Shown in pieces: positions 1 through 13,420 of a stretch of 64,000 nucleotides of DNA. Below the pieces are notes generated by a model. It searched no databases. It saw nothing but the letters and a program-made list of their open reading frames with translations, and had not been told where the DNA came from. Each line of letters starts with the position of its first letter. The first letter of the stretch is position 1. A program made the translations under genes and the position numbers. This DNA comes from Epiperipatus broadwayi (lineage: Eukaryota > Onychophora > Udeonychophora > Euonychophora > Peripatidae): contig JAQFVV010006245.1 of the NCBI GenBank assembly GCA_028023455.1, forward strand, positions 5,017,276-5,081,275, in the 5' to 3' direction.

Positions 1-129
1 AAAATATCTTTTATTACTATAATATTTTTGTGTATGTGTTGATAGTTGCGAGTATATATGCAACTGTTTTATTTATTCATTATTAATAAGTTATTTCTTT
101 TATTAATCTATTTACTTTGTGCTTGTAAT

Positions 130-320
130 TCAATCCAAATATATTTTGCACCCATATGCTGGATAATATCCACAGTCATGAGAAATCATGTAATCCATTG
201 GGGAACATGCTGGGATAGCATTAATAATTGATAATGATTGTTCCTTTAAAAACTCTTCCAAAGTAAACTTTCGTAATTCAACTATTACTAATTTTCTTCT
301 TTTCTGAGCCAATGTAATAT
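130..320 (-). CDS. CLIP3/4-like: Probable fourth coding exon of CLIP3/CLIP4-like gene (3' end uncertain)
   Basis: On the minus strand an AG acceptor (bases 322-321) precedes an open frame from base 320. Joined to the phase-1 donor of the 7742-7885 exon it gives an uninterrupted frame starting D-I-T-L. A stretch reading roughly DITL...LV..ELR...LEE resembles the linker after the ankyrin repeats in vertebrate CLIP3 (DMSL...LV.KELR..LEE). I know that family sequence from memory and did not align it. The frame reaches a TGA at 132-130. A coding exon should end earlier at a donor; the only candidates seen are weak, for example GTGCAA near base 158. Alternatively the TGA ends a short isoform, or the match is fortuitous. 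No CAP-Gly signature (GKNDGSV-like) was seen, so those domains should lie beyond base 1. Confidence 0.55.
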
Positions 321-1165
321 CTGGTAATTAATATTGAGATGGTATTTTCTGCCAGCTCATATATATATATTTAATCAATAAAATTGTCCGTAATTACAAA
401 ACTATTTTAAAATAATATATTATCTTTGAAATCAGTTTAAAGTAATTTTTTTTATCTCAAAGAAATCAGGATTTCTTTGAAGAATTTTTCTTTTAATTTA
501 TTTAAATTAATTATATATAAGTTTTTCCTTAAAGGCTTTTTTTTTTTTTTGTATTTCTTGGGGAAATGTGGATTGAGGAGAAAAATTAGACAGATTATAA
601 TTAACTGTATTGTGCTAATTGATCAAAAACTTTTTCATTAATTAAAAATACAGCAAGAATAAAAGAATGGAATTTATAAGTGACAAAATGTAGCTAAAAA
701 TAATCCTGTTCCCTGAAAATGTATAAATTTCATAGCTTGCTTTTGTTTAAATAATTCAGAACTTTTGCTTCACCATGAATATGTTCTCCAGCTAAAGGAT
801 ATCAAAGATCTCCCTTCTGGTGAAAAACATCTCCCAGCCATATCTGGAGCTACCTAAACAATTTCCAACTATGGAAAAGATGAAACCAGCAACCTAGCTG
901 AGAAGTGGACAAAAACAAAGGATTCACACCAGCAGTACAGGACTAAAATCATACATGGACAGTACGCTCTTGGTGAAAGTTAAACATCTGATCAATCAGA
1001 GTAAATATGAACTGTTACTTAAAATAAACTTTTACTCTAATTAGTGTGATAGCAACCTAGACTCCATTAACTGGGTTAGTTGTACATTAAGTTTCAGCAA
1101 TAGAATGTGGGATTTTAATAGGGATTAATCATATTGTTTTGATTGAATTAAAAAGGAGGGTATGA
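313..1165. other. AT-rich sequence upstream of an LTR-like segment
   Basis: No intact gene. Bases 770-1010 are less AT-rich than their surroundings and may be decayed internal sequence of the LTR element that follows, but no retroviral-type motif can be read. The last bases (about 1150-1165) are purine-rich. Confidence 0.4.
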
Positions 1166-1788
1166 TGTTAACTTACTTAGTTTTATTCATTAAAATTATG
1201 TATAATTTTAATTAATTTTTATTATATTCAATGTAGGTACAGTTTAGAATCCCAAAATGTTAACTGCTCCATCTTGAAAGACGAACAAAGATCAGTAAAG
1301 AATTCGACCCATAAGTAAACACCGGAAACTTATGCTGGAATCAGGAGAATGTAAAGATATGCTCGATGGTTATTAACAAACAATGGAAACTTATGCTGTC
1401 CATTAAGGTTAGAATAAAGTTATTTAACATGGAATGTAGAAAGTTTGAGTGGTGCACAATACTGCTCATTCTTATTAGTAAGTCGCCTTAAAGTTCACAC
1501 CTATTTGGGCAGGGTCTCCATAATAAACTTGGGTAGTTGTCATTTGTAGGATTTGTACGGTGCATTTTCCCTCAGAAAAAGGTATAAACTGTTAAATAAT
1601 TGGACTGTATTAAATTGATAATGAATGGAATTAAAATTTATGCTTGTATTTTCTTAAATTTTGATTGAGTCAGTTCGAAGTGCTATGAAGGTAGAATTGG
1701 AAAAGTAATTAGGAATAAAAATAAGAATAATAAATATTTAAAGCCATACCTAAGAGCCTTTGTCTTTAATTTAATTATAACGTTAACA
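1166..1788 (+). repeat. LTR-like segment (possible 3' LTR of a decayed retrotransposon)
   Basis: A 623-bp segment begins TGTTAAC and ends GTTAACA, a perfect 7-bp inverted terminus of the TG...CA type. It is directly preceded by a purine-rich run (AAAAAGGAGGG, 1150-1160), as expected for the polypurine tract before a 3' LTR on the plus strand. It contains AATAAA-type signals near its end. No second copy was found in the window, so the pairing is untested. No target duplication is visible, which fits if the left side is element-internal. Confidence 0.5.
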
Positions 1789-3479
1789 ACTATTGTGTCT
1801 TCTGGTAACAACATAAAATTATAATTAGTAAAGTCCACATAACATTACACCTTAAAATTTATTATCTGACCGTAATATGTAAATAAATTAACACTATGAT
1901 CATTGAAGAATCTTCTCAATCTACTGCTAGGCTATATGCCTACTGGCACTCTTGTACCAATCACCATAATTTGGGTAATCTTCAGAATTTTGCAGACAGA
2001 GTGATGTTTTGTAGTGTCACAATACATATACTCACAGAAAGGAAAATTTGTTAATATTCAGTTCTTTTAAAAGATTTTGGCACTTTTGAGTTTCTTTTTA
2101 TTGAAACTGAAAAACAAATAAAATACTTTTGGGGAATATTTGTATTTTTAAATTATAAATCATCATCATATTGGTTAATATTATTATACCAGATGGACCC
2201 AGCCTTGCAAAGGTCCCTGTTTTTTTTTCAATTGATTAACAAATTTTTTTAAGATTTAATGTAAATTTAACAAAAGATTTTAAATGTGAGAATTGTATGC
2301 CAGTCTGAAAGACCGTTATTACAACAGAATACAAAAACTCTGGGCTTTCAGTCCATTGTTTTTGTAATAATTTGTTGCTTTAACAAATTTTTTTTAAGAT
2401 TTAATATAAATTAAATAAAACATTTTAATATTACGTAAATAAATTTCCAAATTTTAATAAAACTAAATTAAAATTCACATTTTTAAACAAACCTGTTATA
2501 TTTAACAATGTTCAGATGCAAATATATATTTACTGGAACACTCTCTAAATAATTTTTTTTTTTTTTTTACAATATCATGACTAATCATAACAGTTTTTTA
2601 AGCTTCATTAATAGTTTCCATTTATTAATGTCAGAATACAAAAATGCCAATCATTTTTGTAATATTTTTTTATTAAATATAATATTTATAATTTTTTTTA
2701 ATTACTTGCTTTAACAATTTTTTTTAACATTTAATGGAAATATGTTTTTTATTAAACATTGCTAAGTTTGTCATTCTTCTGAAAGGATAGGCAGACCATA
2801 AAAGCACCTTAATACCAAATTATGAATCAGTGTTAGTGGCTGTTTCTCCAGCTGCTGGGGAACTTTACCATGAAATATATGCTATATTTTTGTAATTTTA
2901 TTAAAAGCACTCATATTGACTTTTTTCTCAGCATTTTTATTTAATGGCGGAATTACTTCCTTCACATAAACATAGTGGTTGTGAAATTGACACATAACAT
3001 CAGATATTCATACATTCACCAATTAGACAACAGAGAAAATGCAATTTTATATATAATATATTTGAATTAAATTTTTATTTTATTAACCATTTGACATATT
3101 CTTTATTTGAACAAAAGTTTACGGTACTCATTTTGAAGACATTATATATGTGCACACATCTTTGATTGTATATAGTTGATATCCAGGTTTAAACCCATCT
3201 TCCAAACCTGGTTCACAAAACTTACCATTACAATATATAACTGAGGATGGGTGTATTGTATTCATATATGTGCTACAATGTAGTCTATATCTTCATAACC
3301 CAGACTTAGACAGCATAATGAGTGAGGTCTTTGACTTCACAGTGTCAATATAAGGGGCTGTTGGAGAGGCTTTTATTTTGCAGTAGGATATTTAAACCTG
3401 GTTCTATCTATTACCGTGTTTATAAGAACTAAATAAATTGTAACTGCAGTTCAACTTGTAAATAACATGCATTAATATG
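1789..3479. other. CLIP intron sequence, no gene seen
   Basis: AT-rich. Bases 2225-2420 hold two similar T-rich segments (about 2245-2270 and 2378-2405) around a less AT-rich core that forms a partial inverted repeat, probably a decayed interspersed repeat. Bases 3180-3410 are again less AT-rich without recognisable coding. Confidence 0.5.
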
Positions 3480-4235
3480 GGAAACTAATTGCCTCCACAT
3501 GGAAAAAAATATTGACAAAATTCTAGTTAAAGATAGTAGATTCTGAAACACAATACAGCTATTAGTGAGAACACCAATAGTATTATAGGAGAAAGCCATA
3601 CCAGAACTAAAAGCAATGATTCTAGCATTTCAAAATTGTCATATCTGACCTGCTTCAGAAGTGGACTATTCCAGATTCCTTACCTGGTTGGCTAGCACCC
3701 AGTTGCTACCAAAAAGGATTAAATCCTTCACTGGGGTTCGCACATCAAATCCGCATTTTCAGTAAGATAGGGGATCTGCCATTAAATAATCAGCCTTTTG
3801 GAGGCAAGGCAGAGAGCAATTACTTTTGTCAACCTGAACAACTGAACATGCTCTCCATTAAACCCTCTGCCATCAGCAAGGGTAATATCTCTTCTCATTA
3901 TCGCGACATCCACGCAGTGAGGCAAGTCCACCTACAAACTGGAAACTGCTATATCCGAATTAGAGCTGACTTGAGGCAAACTAAATACATAGCTGGAAGA
4001 GTCTTACCAGAGCTCACGAGGCAGGCTAATCATTTAGCTAGAAGTGAGTTCCGTACTCAGCTCGACTATCTCAGCATTCAATTGTATCAACTGTATTTAT
4101 TCATTTAACTAACGTGTGTATATTTTTTGGACTAATACATTGTACATATTAATTGCTGAGTAGTTATTATTTTTGTGTCCATTGGTTTAGAAACGAACCT
4201 GTAAGCCTAACCAAACACAACAACAATAAAAAATG
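3480..4235 (+). other. Unclassified interspersed-repeat-like island
   Basis: This stretch is clearly richer in G and C than its flanks. It contains an 86-codon open frame (3848-4108) with no recognisable domain, a TATTTATT-type box near 4095, and AATAAA followed by A-rich sequence at about 4226. Composition and layout suggest a decayed LTR or other retroelement fragment. I could not assign a family. Confidence 0.3.
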
Positions 4236-7200
4236 ATTATACAATGTTAATAACCATGGTTCAAGTTCCAGGTATAATCCTTTATAAAGTGATCTCTTTA
4301 AAATCAAGATCCTCTACAAAGTAAATGTTATTGCACTTGAGAAGAGTCATTATTATTCTAATAATACAAACTTTCTTAAAATTTTTGAATTTACATTGAT
4401 TCTTGATAAAATGCATTCTAAATAAATTCTGTACCATTGCTTCAAATCATCTTATAAAGCAAACAATTTCTACTGAAGATAGATCAAATAATATTGCAAT
4501 TTTGACATTTAAATAAATAATTTTTATGTTTGCAATATTATAAACTTCCTGATATAAACTATAAATACACTTTTCCAGATCTCCCTATATCTTTGTGTAA
4601 ATAGGAGATTTCAATTCTCATAGTAGCCTATGGGAATTGAAAATGAAAATCAAACAGTATGCATTTATTTTATGATGACAAGCAAAGAGGAACATTTCAT
4701 TCAGGCAGATGGGAATGAAGATAATCCCTGACTTATGTTTTGTTATATATATATATATATATAAGATTCATCACTACTCATTGATTTATTGATATTGAAT
4801 CAATTCTTCAAACCAACATATACCAAATCTAATCATTTTTGAAATTGATAAATTCATGACAATAATTTGCTAAAGGTCCATCCCTTGAGGATGCAGAAAA
4901 CAATTTATTCCAGATAGAACAAAATCAGCAGTATTCTTTAAGATCCAGAAATTAATGCAAACTTATGATTGCTAGGAGATAAAGCAAGAAAAATAAAACT
5001 TTATGAGATCTATCTGAAAGGCTTGATTACTGTTACATAGTTTTGTAGATTGTAAAAACATTTGTAAAAAAAAAAAAAAAAACTACTATTATCACTGTTA
5101 ATTAGATTGCACATATTATAAATTATTATAAATCTAAGTCTGATGGGTTTTTCATTAGAACAGACTACAAGATTAATTTTTAGAATATTGCTTTAATGCC
5201 AATCAAATAAAACTATAAGGTATTGATAAACATTTAAGAAATTGGATTTAGTGAGGCAAAGGAACATTTAAATTTTTGATGCACCATCCAATCTTTAAAT
5301 ATAGCAATTAAACTGGGACATGCATATACTTTTACCTTTCTGATAATCAGAGTACACAACCCAATATATGACTCTATTCATCTTATAAAAAAACAAGTTC
5401 AAAATGTTAATCAGCTAGCACAGACATAAATAGAATATTATATCAAGAATAAAGAGCTAAGACTATACTTCAAATAACAATTATATATATATTTAACTAA
5501 TGATAGAATTTAATAAATACAAGTTTTGCAATAAATATAAAAATACACACATATATATTTGATTGAATTAAAAGTTCTACTAATTAGCAAAATTAATCCG
5601 GATTTTAAAATGTTCTTTTACAAATGAATATCTTTACATATCAGGAATAATATATCTAATTTATTATTCACAAATATTTAAAAAAAAAAAATGAAATTAA
5701 CAGACATTTTAAAAAGAGCAAGAAAAAAAAATTATTAAAGTGCTCTTCTTTTTCCCTTGCCCTGGTCATTCTGCTGATGATTGAAATTAAATTGTTTTGA
5801 TTTTAACTAAAATTTGACATTTCCTGAATCATATCTAAAAAAAAAAAAAAATTTGCTGATTTAACTTTTTTTTTTAAAAAAAAAAAAAACTAGTTTCAGT
5901 TAGTATGGAGAAATAATCATGGGCATAATTACTTTTATCAAATTATCAACTTCAAGTTGTTGACATTCCTAGAGGCATAAAGCATCTGGAAGATATAACA
6001 TTAACCATGGATTTATTTACATTACTGCTAGCCTCGAATTAAAACAGGAAAGTCATGTGATAATGAAATTAATGTCATTTTTTCTTTGAAAAACTTGCAC
6101 AGTTCATTTTATTTTCACATTACTACATATGTATTACCATAAAAAATAAAATAATCCACCTGAGGATTAGCTCAATTCTCTCTCTCTCTCTCAAAATTAG
6201 CATTATAGTAGTAGGTATCTTATCAAATATTTCTGCATTTAAAAGAGTTGTAGGAGACTACATAAAAAAATTCATTCAAATATGTCTCAAAGCAAAATAA
6301 TCAGTAAGAGAATTTACAAGAAAAATTTGTTTCTGGTCCATATTATGTGACTTTTTGTAATTATTAAGTCCAAATGATACATATTAACTAAATAATAATA
6401 TTATAATTGACTAGAAAACTATTGCAATAGGAACATGTATGCATACTAAGGTATTAGTAATGGCTTAGTATACATGAATTAAATCAAGATTAAATCAAAA
6501 CTGTCCTTTATTTATTTTGGAAATTATATTTTATAATTCTGAAGGGTTGTTTTTTTTTTTTATGAATTTAATAATCTCCACCAGTTAAACTAAGGTTAAT
6601 AAAATAAATTTTTAATTTCTAAAAAATACTTAAAAGTAAATTTGAGAATTTATAGGGTATTACCACATGGTAATTATTGATTACTCATGTCTGAAAAACA
6701 TGACTCCAGAATAAAAAGAAACAGATTATTGCTGCTTAAATGTAAGATAGAAGTATAATGTGGTACAGCACCTTATTTTGGAACATACAAACTTTGCTAA
6801 AGATAAAAAATATTTGCATTTTATAACTGGAAGTACTAATATAGAGTTATATCAACTTATATTTTAGCTTCAAAACTTTTGAATATTTTATGCCATTAGT
6901 TTGAACAGTATAATTAATAAAAAGTAACTTCTATATAACTATTAAAACCATTGTTCCAAAGTGCTTAAAACCATTAACATGAAATTAATCACTAATGTAG
7001 AATCAGTTGTCCATTGATTTACTCATTGCTTTGGAATGAAGATAAAGAGATGACTGCTATCAAAATTACATGCTACTATAGATACTTTAAAATTCATAAT
7101 TCATAATTACTAAAAACTAGTGAAAGAAAATATAATTGTTTAAGATATCTGCAGATTCCATTAGTTAATGTGGCCATTCCTTTTTTTTTTTTTTTTTTTT

Positions 7201-7741
7201 GTAATAAAGTAAGAAAACGTATTTTTTAAATTTAATAATGCCTACAAATAATATATAAAATAAAAGTAAGCATACAATTTTGTGATAACAATTTCTCATA
7301 AAATATAAAACAGATATAAAGTCAATATATATATATCATTAGTATGTTTTATGTCTTTTTGCTTTATTATAAATAATTTGTTAAGTAATACATACACTGT
7401 ATTCTAATTATATCACACATCCAAGTTATATATTTAAATTAATATAAAATTCTTCACAAATAACTTATATCTTGCAATAAAATAATCATTCAATCTTTTT
7501 TTTTAATATAGATCGTTTTAATTTTATGGAGTCAAAACAATAACTTTTATAATACAGCATACAAAATATTGAAAATTAATATAAAAAAATTCCAAAAGTT
7601 CCAGCAAATTATATAAAATATATATATAGACAATCTGTTTGAACCTAATAAAAAAAAAAAAAAAATCTGTTAATTTATTCACAGAGTTGCAGTTATCTAA
7701 ATAATTGGTTAAGAAAATATAGGAATGAAATATTCTTTTAC
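4236..7741. other. CLIP intron sequence with simple repeats, no gene seen
   Basis: Very AT-rich with many homopolymer runs. Simple repeats include (TA)n at 4743-4762, A-runs at 5068-5083 and 5837-5850, (CT)n at 6177-6192 and a T-run at 7181-7200. No coding signal was recognised on either strand. Confidence 0.6.
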
Positions 7742-7885
7742 CTAGTGGTATTCTATCAAGATCATCTTTCATTAATGGATTAGCCCCATATTTTAAAAAA
7801 CAAGCTGCTGCTTCAAGACATAAATTTCCAGCTGCTATATGAAGAGGAGTGCCATTGTCAAAGTCACTGCAGGGTTTATTTACAT
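7742..7885 (-). CDS. CLIP3/4-like: Third coding exon of CLIP3/CLIP4-like gene (ankyrin repeat)
   Basis: A 144-nt internal exon, preceded on the minus strand by a pyrimidine-rich tract and TAG acceptor (ends at 7886) and followed by a GTAAAA donor (7741-7736). It enters and leaves in phase 1, and the first codon is completed by the G that ends the 24974 exon. The protein (about residues 176-223) contains the ankyrin pattern CSDFDNGTPLHIAAGNLCLE followed by GANP. Vertebrate CLIP3/CLIP4 has CSDF..G.ALHIAA..LC...KCLLE.GANP in the same place. The family tethers CAP-Gly domains to membranes and microtubules; the ankyrin repeats are protein-binding. The neighbouring introns are about 7.4 and 17.1 kb. 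Assignment is by remembered family sequence plus exon phase. Confidence 0.92.
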
Positions 7886-8399
7886 CTAGAAGAAAAAAGC
7901 ATTTTAAAAATATATATGAAAATAAAATGATAGAAATTTAAGTAACTAAAAAAAAAGAAGCATACTGATGCTTTAGTCTATTTAATACATTTTTTTAACA
8001 AAATGTCAGAATTATGTCTACACAAGAAATGATCAGTACAAAAAATTTCCAACTACAATAAGAATACAAAGATGAGTTAAAAGTTTTCTCTTGTGATTAT
8101 TACTAATGCTAAGATTTCATTTCAATAAAATAAACTATTCTCCTTTCAAATAAAAAAATGCTCAATGATTTTTTTTATAATAACTGATTTCAAAACATAT
8201 TAAATACATAACATTTTCATTTTTTAAATGCTATAAAAAAAATTTAAAAAACATGATTTATTGACATAATGTTATTAGTCTGCCTGAAATTTACAAAAAA
8301 AAAAAAATGTTTCAGATTCATTCTAAATCAAAATAATATAAACAAACATGCAAAGTAACAAAAACATGCACATATTAATGATGTGCTTAAGGTATTTAT
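7886..8399. other. CLIP intron flank, nothing recognised
   Basis: AT-rich intron sequence between the third coding exon and an RTE-like LINE relic. Short A-runs only. Confidence 0.6.
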
Positions 8400-9230
8400 A
8401 AAATATTTAAATCATTCTCTTTATCTCACTCATCATCATCCCTTTCAAACATTATAAATCCACTACTGGATGGTTTTTCCAAGTTTAATTCAGTTTTTCC
8501 AATCTACAGCCATTCTTCTCCACATTACACCAATGAACTTTCTTATTTCATCCATCCACCTCACATGTGGTCTCATTCTACATCTCTTGCATTCTTTTGG
8601 GATCCCATTTAAGATTTCAACTATCAATCTATAATCATTTCTTCTAACAATACATATAGCCAGCTCCACTTCTGTCTCTTAATTTTTTAATGATATCAAT
8701 AATATTTGGCATTCATTGACCTACGTATTTTAGTTTCAAATCTGCTCTCAACATACCCATCTCCATATTTTGTTGAGTGATCTAAAGTATTTTTCTTACT
8801 CTTTGTTAAGTATCCAAGTCTGAGATTCTTAAGTAGGAAATGATAAAGCACATCCATTAAAAATGTTTCTTTTCAGCACATTGCAAATTTCTTTTAATAT
8901 TAAGTTAATACCATCAAGAGCACTCCACTCAAGTTTAATTTATATGATTAATTTTGATTTATTACCTTTCTAAAAGTAATCTCACCAAGATATTTATATT
9001 TTGTTAATTTCTTGTAATTCATGATTTCCAATCTATATATTTTTTTTATTCTGACAAAATCTAGTAAACATTAGTTTAGTCATTTTAATATTTATCTCTA
9101 ATCCTATTTTCTTATTTCATCTGATAAGTTTTGCAACATATTCTGAAGCTCAGAAATATTATCTGACATCACCTGCAAAATCTAGATGACTTAAATAATT
9201 TCTATATATTTTTACTTCCTTAGCTATTAT
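8400..9230 (-). pseudogene. Decayed RTE-type LINE, reverse transcriptase C-terminal part
   Basis: Minus-strand conceptual reading, interrupted by stops and frameshifts, gives the RTE reverse transcriptase order. First comes a FAGDV-like relic of the FADD catalytic motif (plus 9164-9178). Then come ISELQNMLQNL and IGLEINI..TKLMF (the thumb-proximal K.MF motif), then INKYKYLGE. Toward 8500-8640 comes the RTE tail: RLIVEILNGIPKECKR, RPHVRWMDEIRKF and WRRMAVDWKN. The last group matches the usual C-terminal pattern of RTE elements (WIPRE.KRPRGRPP.RW.DD..K....W...AQDR..W). The 5' half is missing, as is common for 5'-truncated LINE insertions. It sits in a CLIP intron in the gene's sense direction. 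Confidence 0.7.
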
Positions 9231-12200
9231 TATTCAATATTAAATAAAAGTACAACTTGAAATGACAATATTTATAATCTTATAAAATATTCAAAACACA
9301 TAAATGATATAAAATCAATTCTTGTCATCTAGTATTTGCCAATTTACTTTTTATTATTGATGACCCTAATCAAGATCTCCCTTCTACAATGTAGAATCAG
9401 AAATCAGATACAGCATATGATTTTTACTCTAACTTGATCAATAAGAAATGGTTTTAAATTTAGATTTGAAACAACTGTAAATATTTAAAAAAAAAAAAAT
9501 CACATAACATTTACTAATTAACTTTGTATAGCTTATATTAAATTAAACATATACAAACAGCTATATTTATTTAGGTTAGATACAGAAAAAAATTCTATGA
9601 AAAAATTTCTAATAATGAAAGTAATTATTACTTTAGAGCAATTTTTAAAATTTATTTAAAGAAATTCTACAGGAAAAAAAAATTCTACTCATAAGCAACA
9701 ATCTCTAAAAAAGATTTTTCCAGAATAAAATAACAAAATTTAAAATATATTAGCAATATAATTCCATAAGAAGATATTTTGGATGACACTGTTATGAATC
9801 AAAACCTTGCCAGACAATCATGTAATAAAACAGTATAAGACTGAAGATATAATTTTTTTCAAGTTCAACTATTAGACTTGCAAGTTATACTTTTTTAAGA
9901 AGTCATACCCCTCAAAGGCCATAAGTTCTATTTCATCATTAAACAATATGACCCCTCACAATGACCAATTTTTTCATAGCCCGAACACACACCCAAAAAA
10001 TAGCACAAAATTCTGTCTTGCATTTTTGTCAATGATAGATAATCTTGTAAATCCTGAAAAAAATTAAAGTCAATAATATCAAACTGAATTAAAATTATTA
10101 CAACTCTAAAACTTCTAATAATAATTCTATAAAGATCAACAATTTATTAAGTATGATTTGTAATAAATATCCAAAGTCTATCCATTTCCATAAAATGATA
10201 ATAATAATTCAAATACTTCATAAAACTAAATGTGTTTTGGGAAAATATTTTCCAATACTGACTTCTTGATAGAACTATGAGTTGATTAGAAAACTTTAAC
10301 ATAAGAATATCTGGAGACATTTGATATTATATCACTTTTTTTTTTTTTTTTGGAAAAAAGTTTTTTGGCTGTGACATTCAATTCTGATGACAATAGAAAT
10401 AAGTAGAACAAAAAAAAATCTATCATTAATTTGTCGAAATATACAAATCCAATAATGAATAGAAAATATTTAAATACCAATGAGATTTAATAAAGAAATA
10501 TTCATAGATCACTTTTAGGACACATATTCAATTACTGAATTACAAATAATCTCTTTAAAAAATAGAGAATGATTAACAAAAATAAAATCATAATTTTTGC
10601 ATAAAGTTTAAATCTTGATAAATTATTATAAGACATTCTTATTAATTATTTTATAAATGGATTATGAACTGAATATCATGCAAGAGACATGTGCCAAAGA
10701 TATGACAAATTGAGACATACATGCTATCAATCTAAAAATCTTCCTGGTTTCACATAGTGTTTCATGAACTCACGTACTAATAAAAAACATTTACCAGTCA
10801 TTAACTTAATCTTATGACTGAAAAGAATGACAAATTGAGCTTTTACAAAACATACTAGTTCAAATTTGAAAAATTATTGAGTTAACTAAAAGGCCATCCA
10901 CAGTCATGGCAAAATCTTTAAAGACCTATTCCAATAACTTTTGATAAAATAAAACAAGGTTATTTTTAAAAAGACATGCAATAAATATATATCTCTGAAA
11001 TCATATGGTTTTCTCCACAACATAATAAATTCTTTCAAAACTCTCCAAACGTTAGAGAAGAAAATCAAGAAAGCAAGATTTAAAAAATTCAACAAATTTA
11101 ATATGTAAAATGATAAATGGCATTAGAAAGAGTAACTATAGCATTCCTTAGTATGAAGGATATAAATTCATTAAATAATCATATTCACGAATAAATAAAT
11201 CACACAACCAATGTGAATATTTCAAAATTATTTTCAGAGAAGTAAAAACACATTTATAATTTCTTAACTGATCTGCAAAAGGAACAATATTATTAACTAA
11301 TCCAGGGATAATAATTGACCCAATAGTAGCATTAATTTCTACTGTGATAAAATTTTTGCATGTGTAAATTATTCAACAGACATAGGTAGAAACAAATAAA
11401 TTTTCCTTGCACATTATGAAACTAAATTTGGCACATTGCACCTTTGATGTTAAAATAAAAGTCCAAATCTAATTCTTTTAAAGTAATACTATAATTGAAA
11501 AACAATTTTTGTTAGTATTTAAAAACAAAATTACAATAAAAATTTTAATTTAATGAATGAAATTTAAAAAAAAATCTTTTGTTCAGGATTCATTCTGCAG
11601 GTACAAATTTGCTATTTTTTTAATGTAAAGTAAATTATTTTCCTCATGAAATTGATAAAAATCAAAATGTCATGACTGTTTAATACAAACTGGAAAAAAT
11701 GTTTGTTACTTTCATTTACAAAACATTCCCAGCAGTCATTAAAGCAATATTTAACCCCTAATTTTTTTCTTCCGTATATTATGGGAAAAAATCTAAATAT
11801 TTATTATCTATAACATATGGCATTTTATACAAAAAATTGAATAGTAGCATAAAGTCGCATGGGCATGTGAATTCATGAGGAAAAAAAATAATACTTTATT
11901 ATAAAATAGTACCCTGATTTAGATACTCATCTGAAATCAAATATCATTGATTGATATAAATAAATATCTAATAAAACTTGAAGCCACAACTAAACAATAT
12001 ACAACTGTTTCATATATATAATTCTCTTCACACTTATTACTTTTCAAGTGGTACTTCTGTTATCAAAACTGTGACTTTTGACTTTCATGATAGCTGCATT
12101 AAATAATATTAGTTCAATTTCCTGATCGCAAAATGATATTTGTTCAGTTAGAAATAAAATAATCCTATAACAGTATGGTTATTAAAAAATATTTAACTCT

Positions 12201-13420
12201 TATTCTTAAAATGGATAGTATATCAATAATTATATATAATTCATGACTTCCATAAGTGGACAATTCAATCAAATCCATTCTATTTGGAAGCAATGTATGA
12301 TTAAACAATTTAATGCAAATTCCAAATATTTCACAATATCCTGCATCTTCATTCAACACAACATATGAAATCAATTTTTCAAAAGCTAGATTCCATTAAT
12401 GTCAATAAAATCAACAAATCTTTAATGAAAATTTTGAATAAAAACTATGAAAGTCTTTTATAGATCAACACAATATTATTTGATTCTTTCAATTTATTAA
12501 AAAATAACAAAAGTATTTCTTTTCCCGGGGGAATAATCAATACTCCCCCCCCCCCCTCCCCCCCCCAACCAATGTATTCTATTCCCCCCCCCCCCAGTCC
12601 TTTTTATTACTGAGTATTAAAGCTTAAAATAATATAGAGAAAAGAGAAATAATCCAGTTATAGTGCAGCAAACTGACAGAATCAAATAATGCTATGTTAA
12701 TATTATTAATATTTCTAGTCAGCAAAAAAAAATCTGCAGTTAGAACTGAACTGAGGTTAACAAAATATATGGACCTGTCACCAGATCTATGTAACTAATT
12801 ATATAGATTGACTTGGGCTGAAAGACTTAAAGAGTTATTCAGACTATTGACTTGATAGTACACTAAATAAATAAAAATAACTGTCTGATGCATAACTATA
12901 TTAGTTTCATTTTAGAAGCCCAAGTACCCAACCATACCCCATCAATAAAGGCAAAATCTAAAAACTGGTCTAGCATGGGAATGGAAATGCATTTTCATCT
13001 GGTCTCTAATGGTTACTCAAGTTTGCATCAGATGATGCTAAAGTAGAAAAAAAAAAGAAATTCTCATTAGTCTTTTGGAATGATGCAAATCGGCAGATCT
13101 TCCAAAAAAATAAGTCACCATGAATTACACTATGATACTTACATATCATCCCATACAGAATGGTTTCATTACTACTTGAAAGATCTACATTCAGATCAAT
13201 TTTGCACTAGACCATTTTTAGAATAAATTAAATCAATCCAGAAACATGATGTGGCCACCACCAACAGACTTTGACTCCTTAGGTGACCCCATAATTTAAT
13301 ACAATGATTTAATCCTGAAACTGTCTTATTAACGTTAACATTACACAATGTAATTTAACTATATTTTGCTTTCAGATATGATAAATCTACATAACTCTTT
13401 AATCAACTGTTGTAGAATGA
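9231..13420. other. CLIP intron sequence, no gene seen
   Basis: AT-rich throughout. A conspicuous poly-C region occupies 12545-12595 (interrupted C-runs), unusual in such AT-rich sequence. Short minus-strand open frames (10286-10480, 10904-11095, 12165-12374) are low-complexity and lack domain signatures. Confidence 0.55.
12545..12595. repeat. Interrupted poly-C tract
   Basis: Runs of 12, 9 and 12 C residues (12545-12556, 12558-12566, 12584-12595) separated by one T and by a 17-bp non-C spacer. Simple-sequence DNA. Confidence 0.9.

Noticed and set aside
3848-4108. 86-codon plus-strand frame as a host gene.
   Set aside because: No domain, no splice signals consistent with an exon, and it lies in a repeat-like island.
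7524-7772. 82-codon minus-strand frame treated as one gene.
   Set aside because: Only the first part (7742-7772) belongs to the CLIP exon; the rest is read-through into the intron after the GTAAAA donor.
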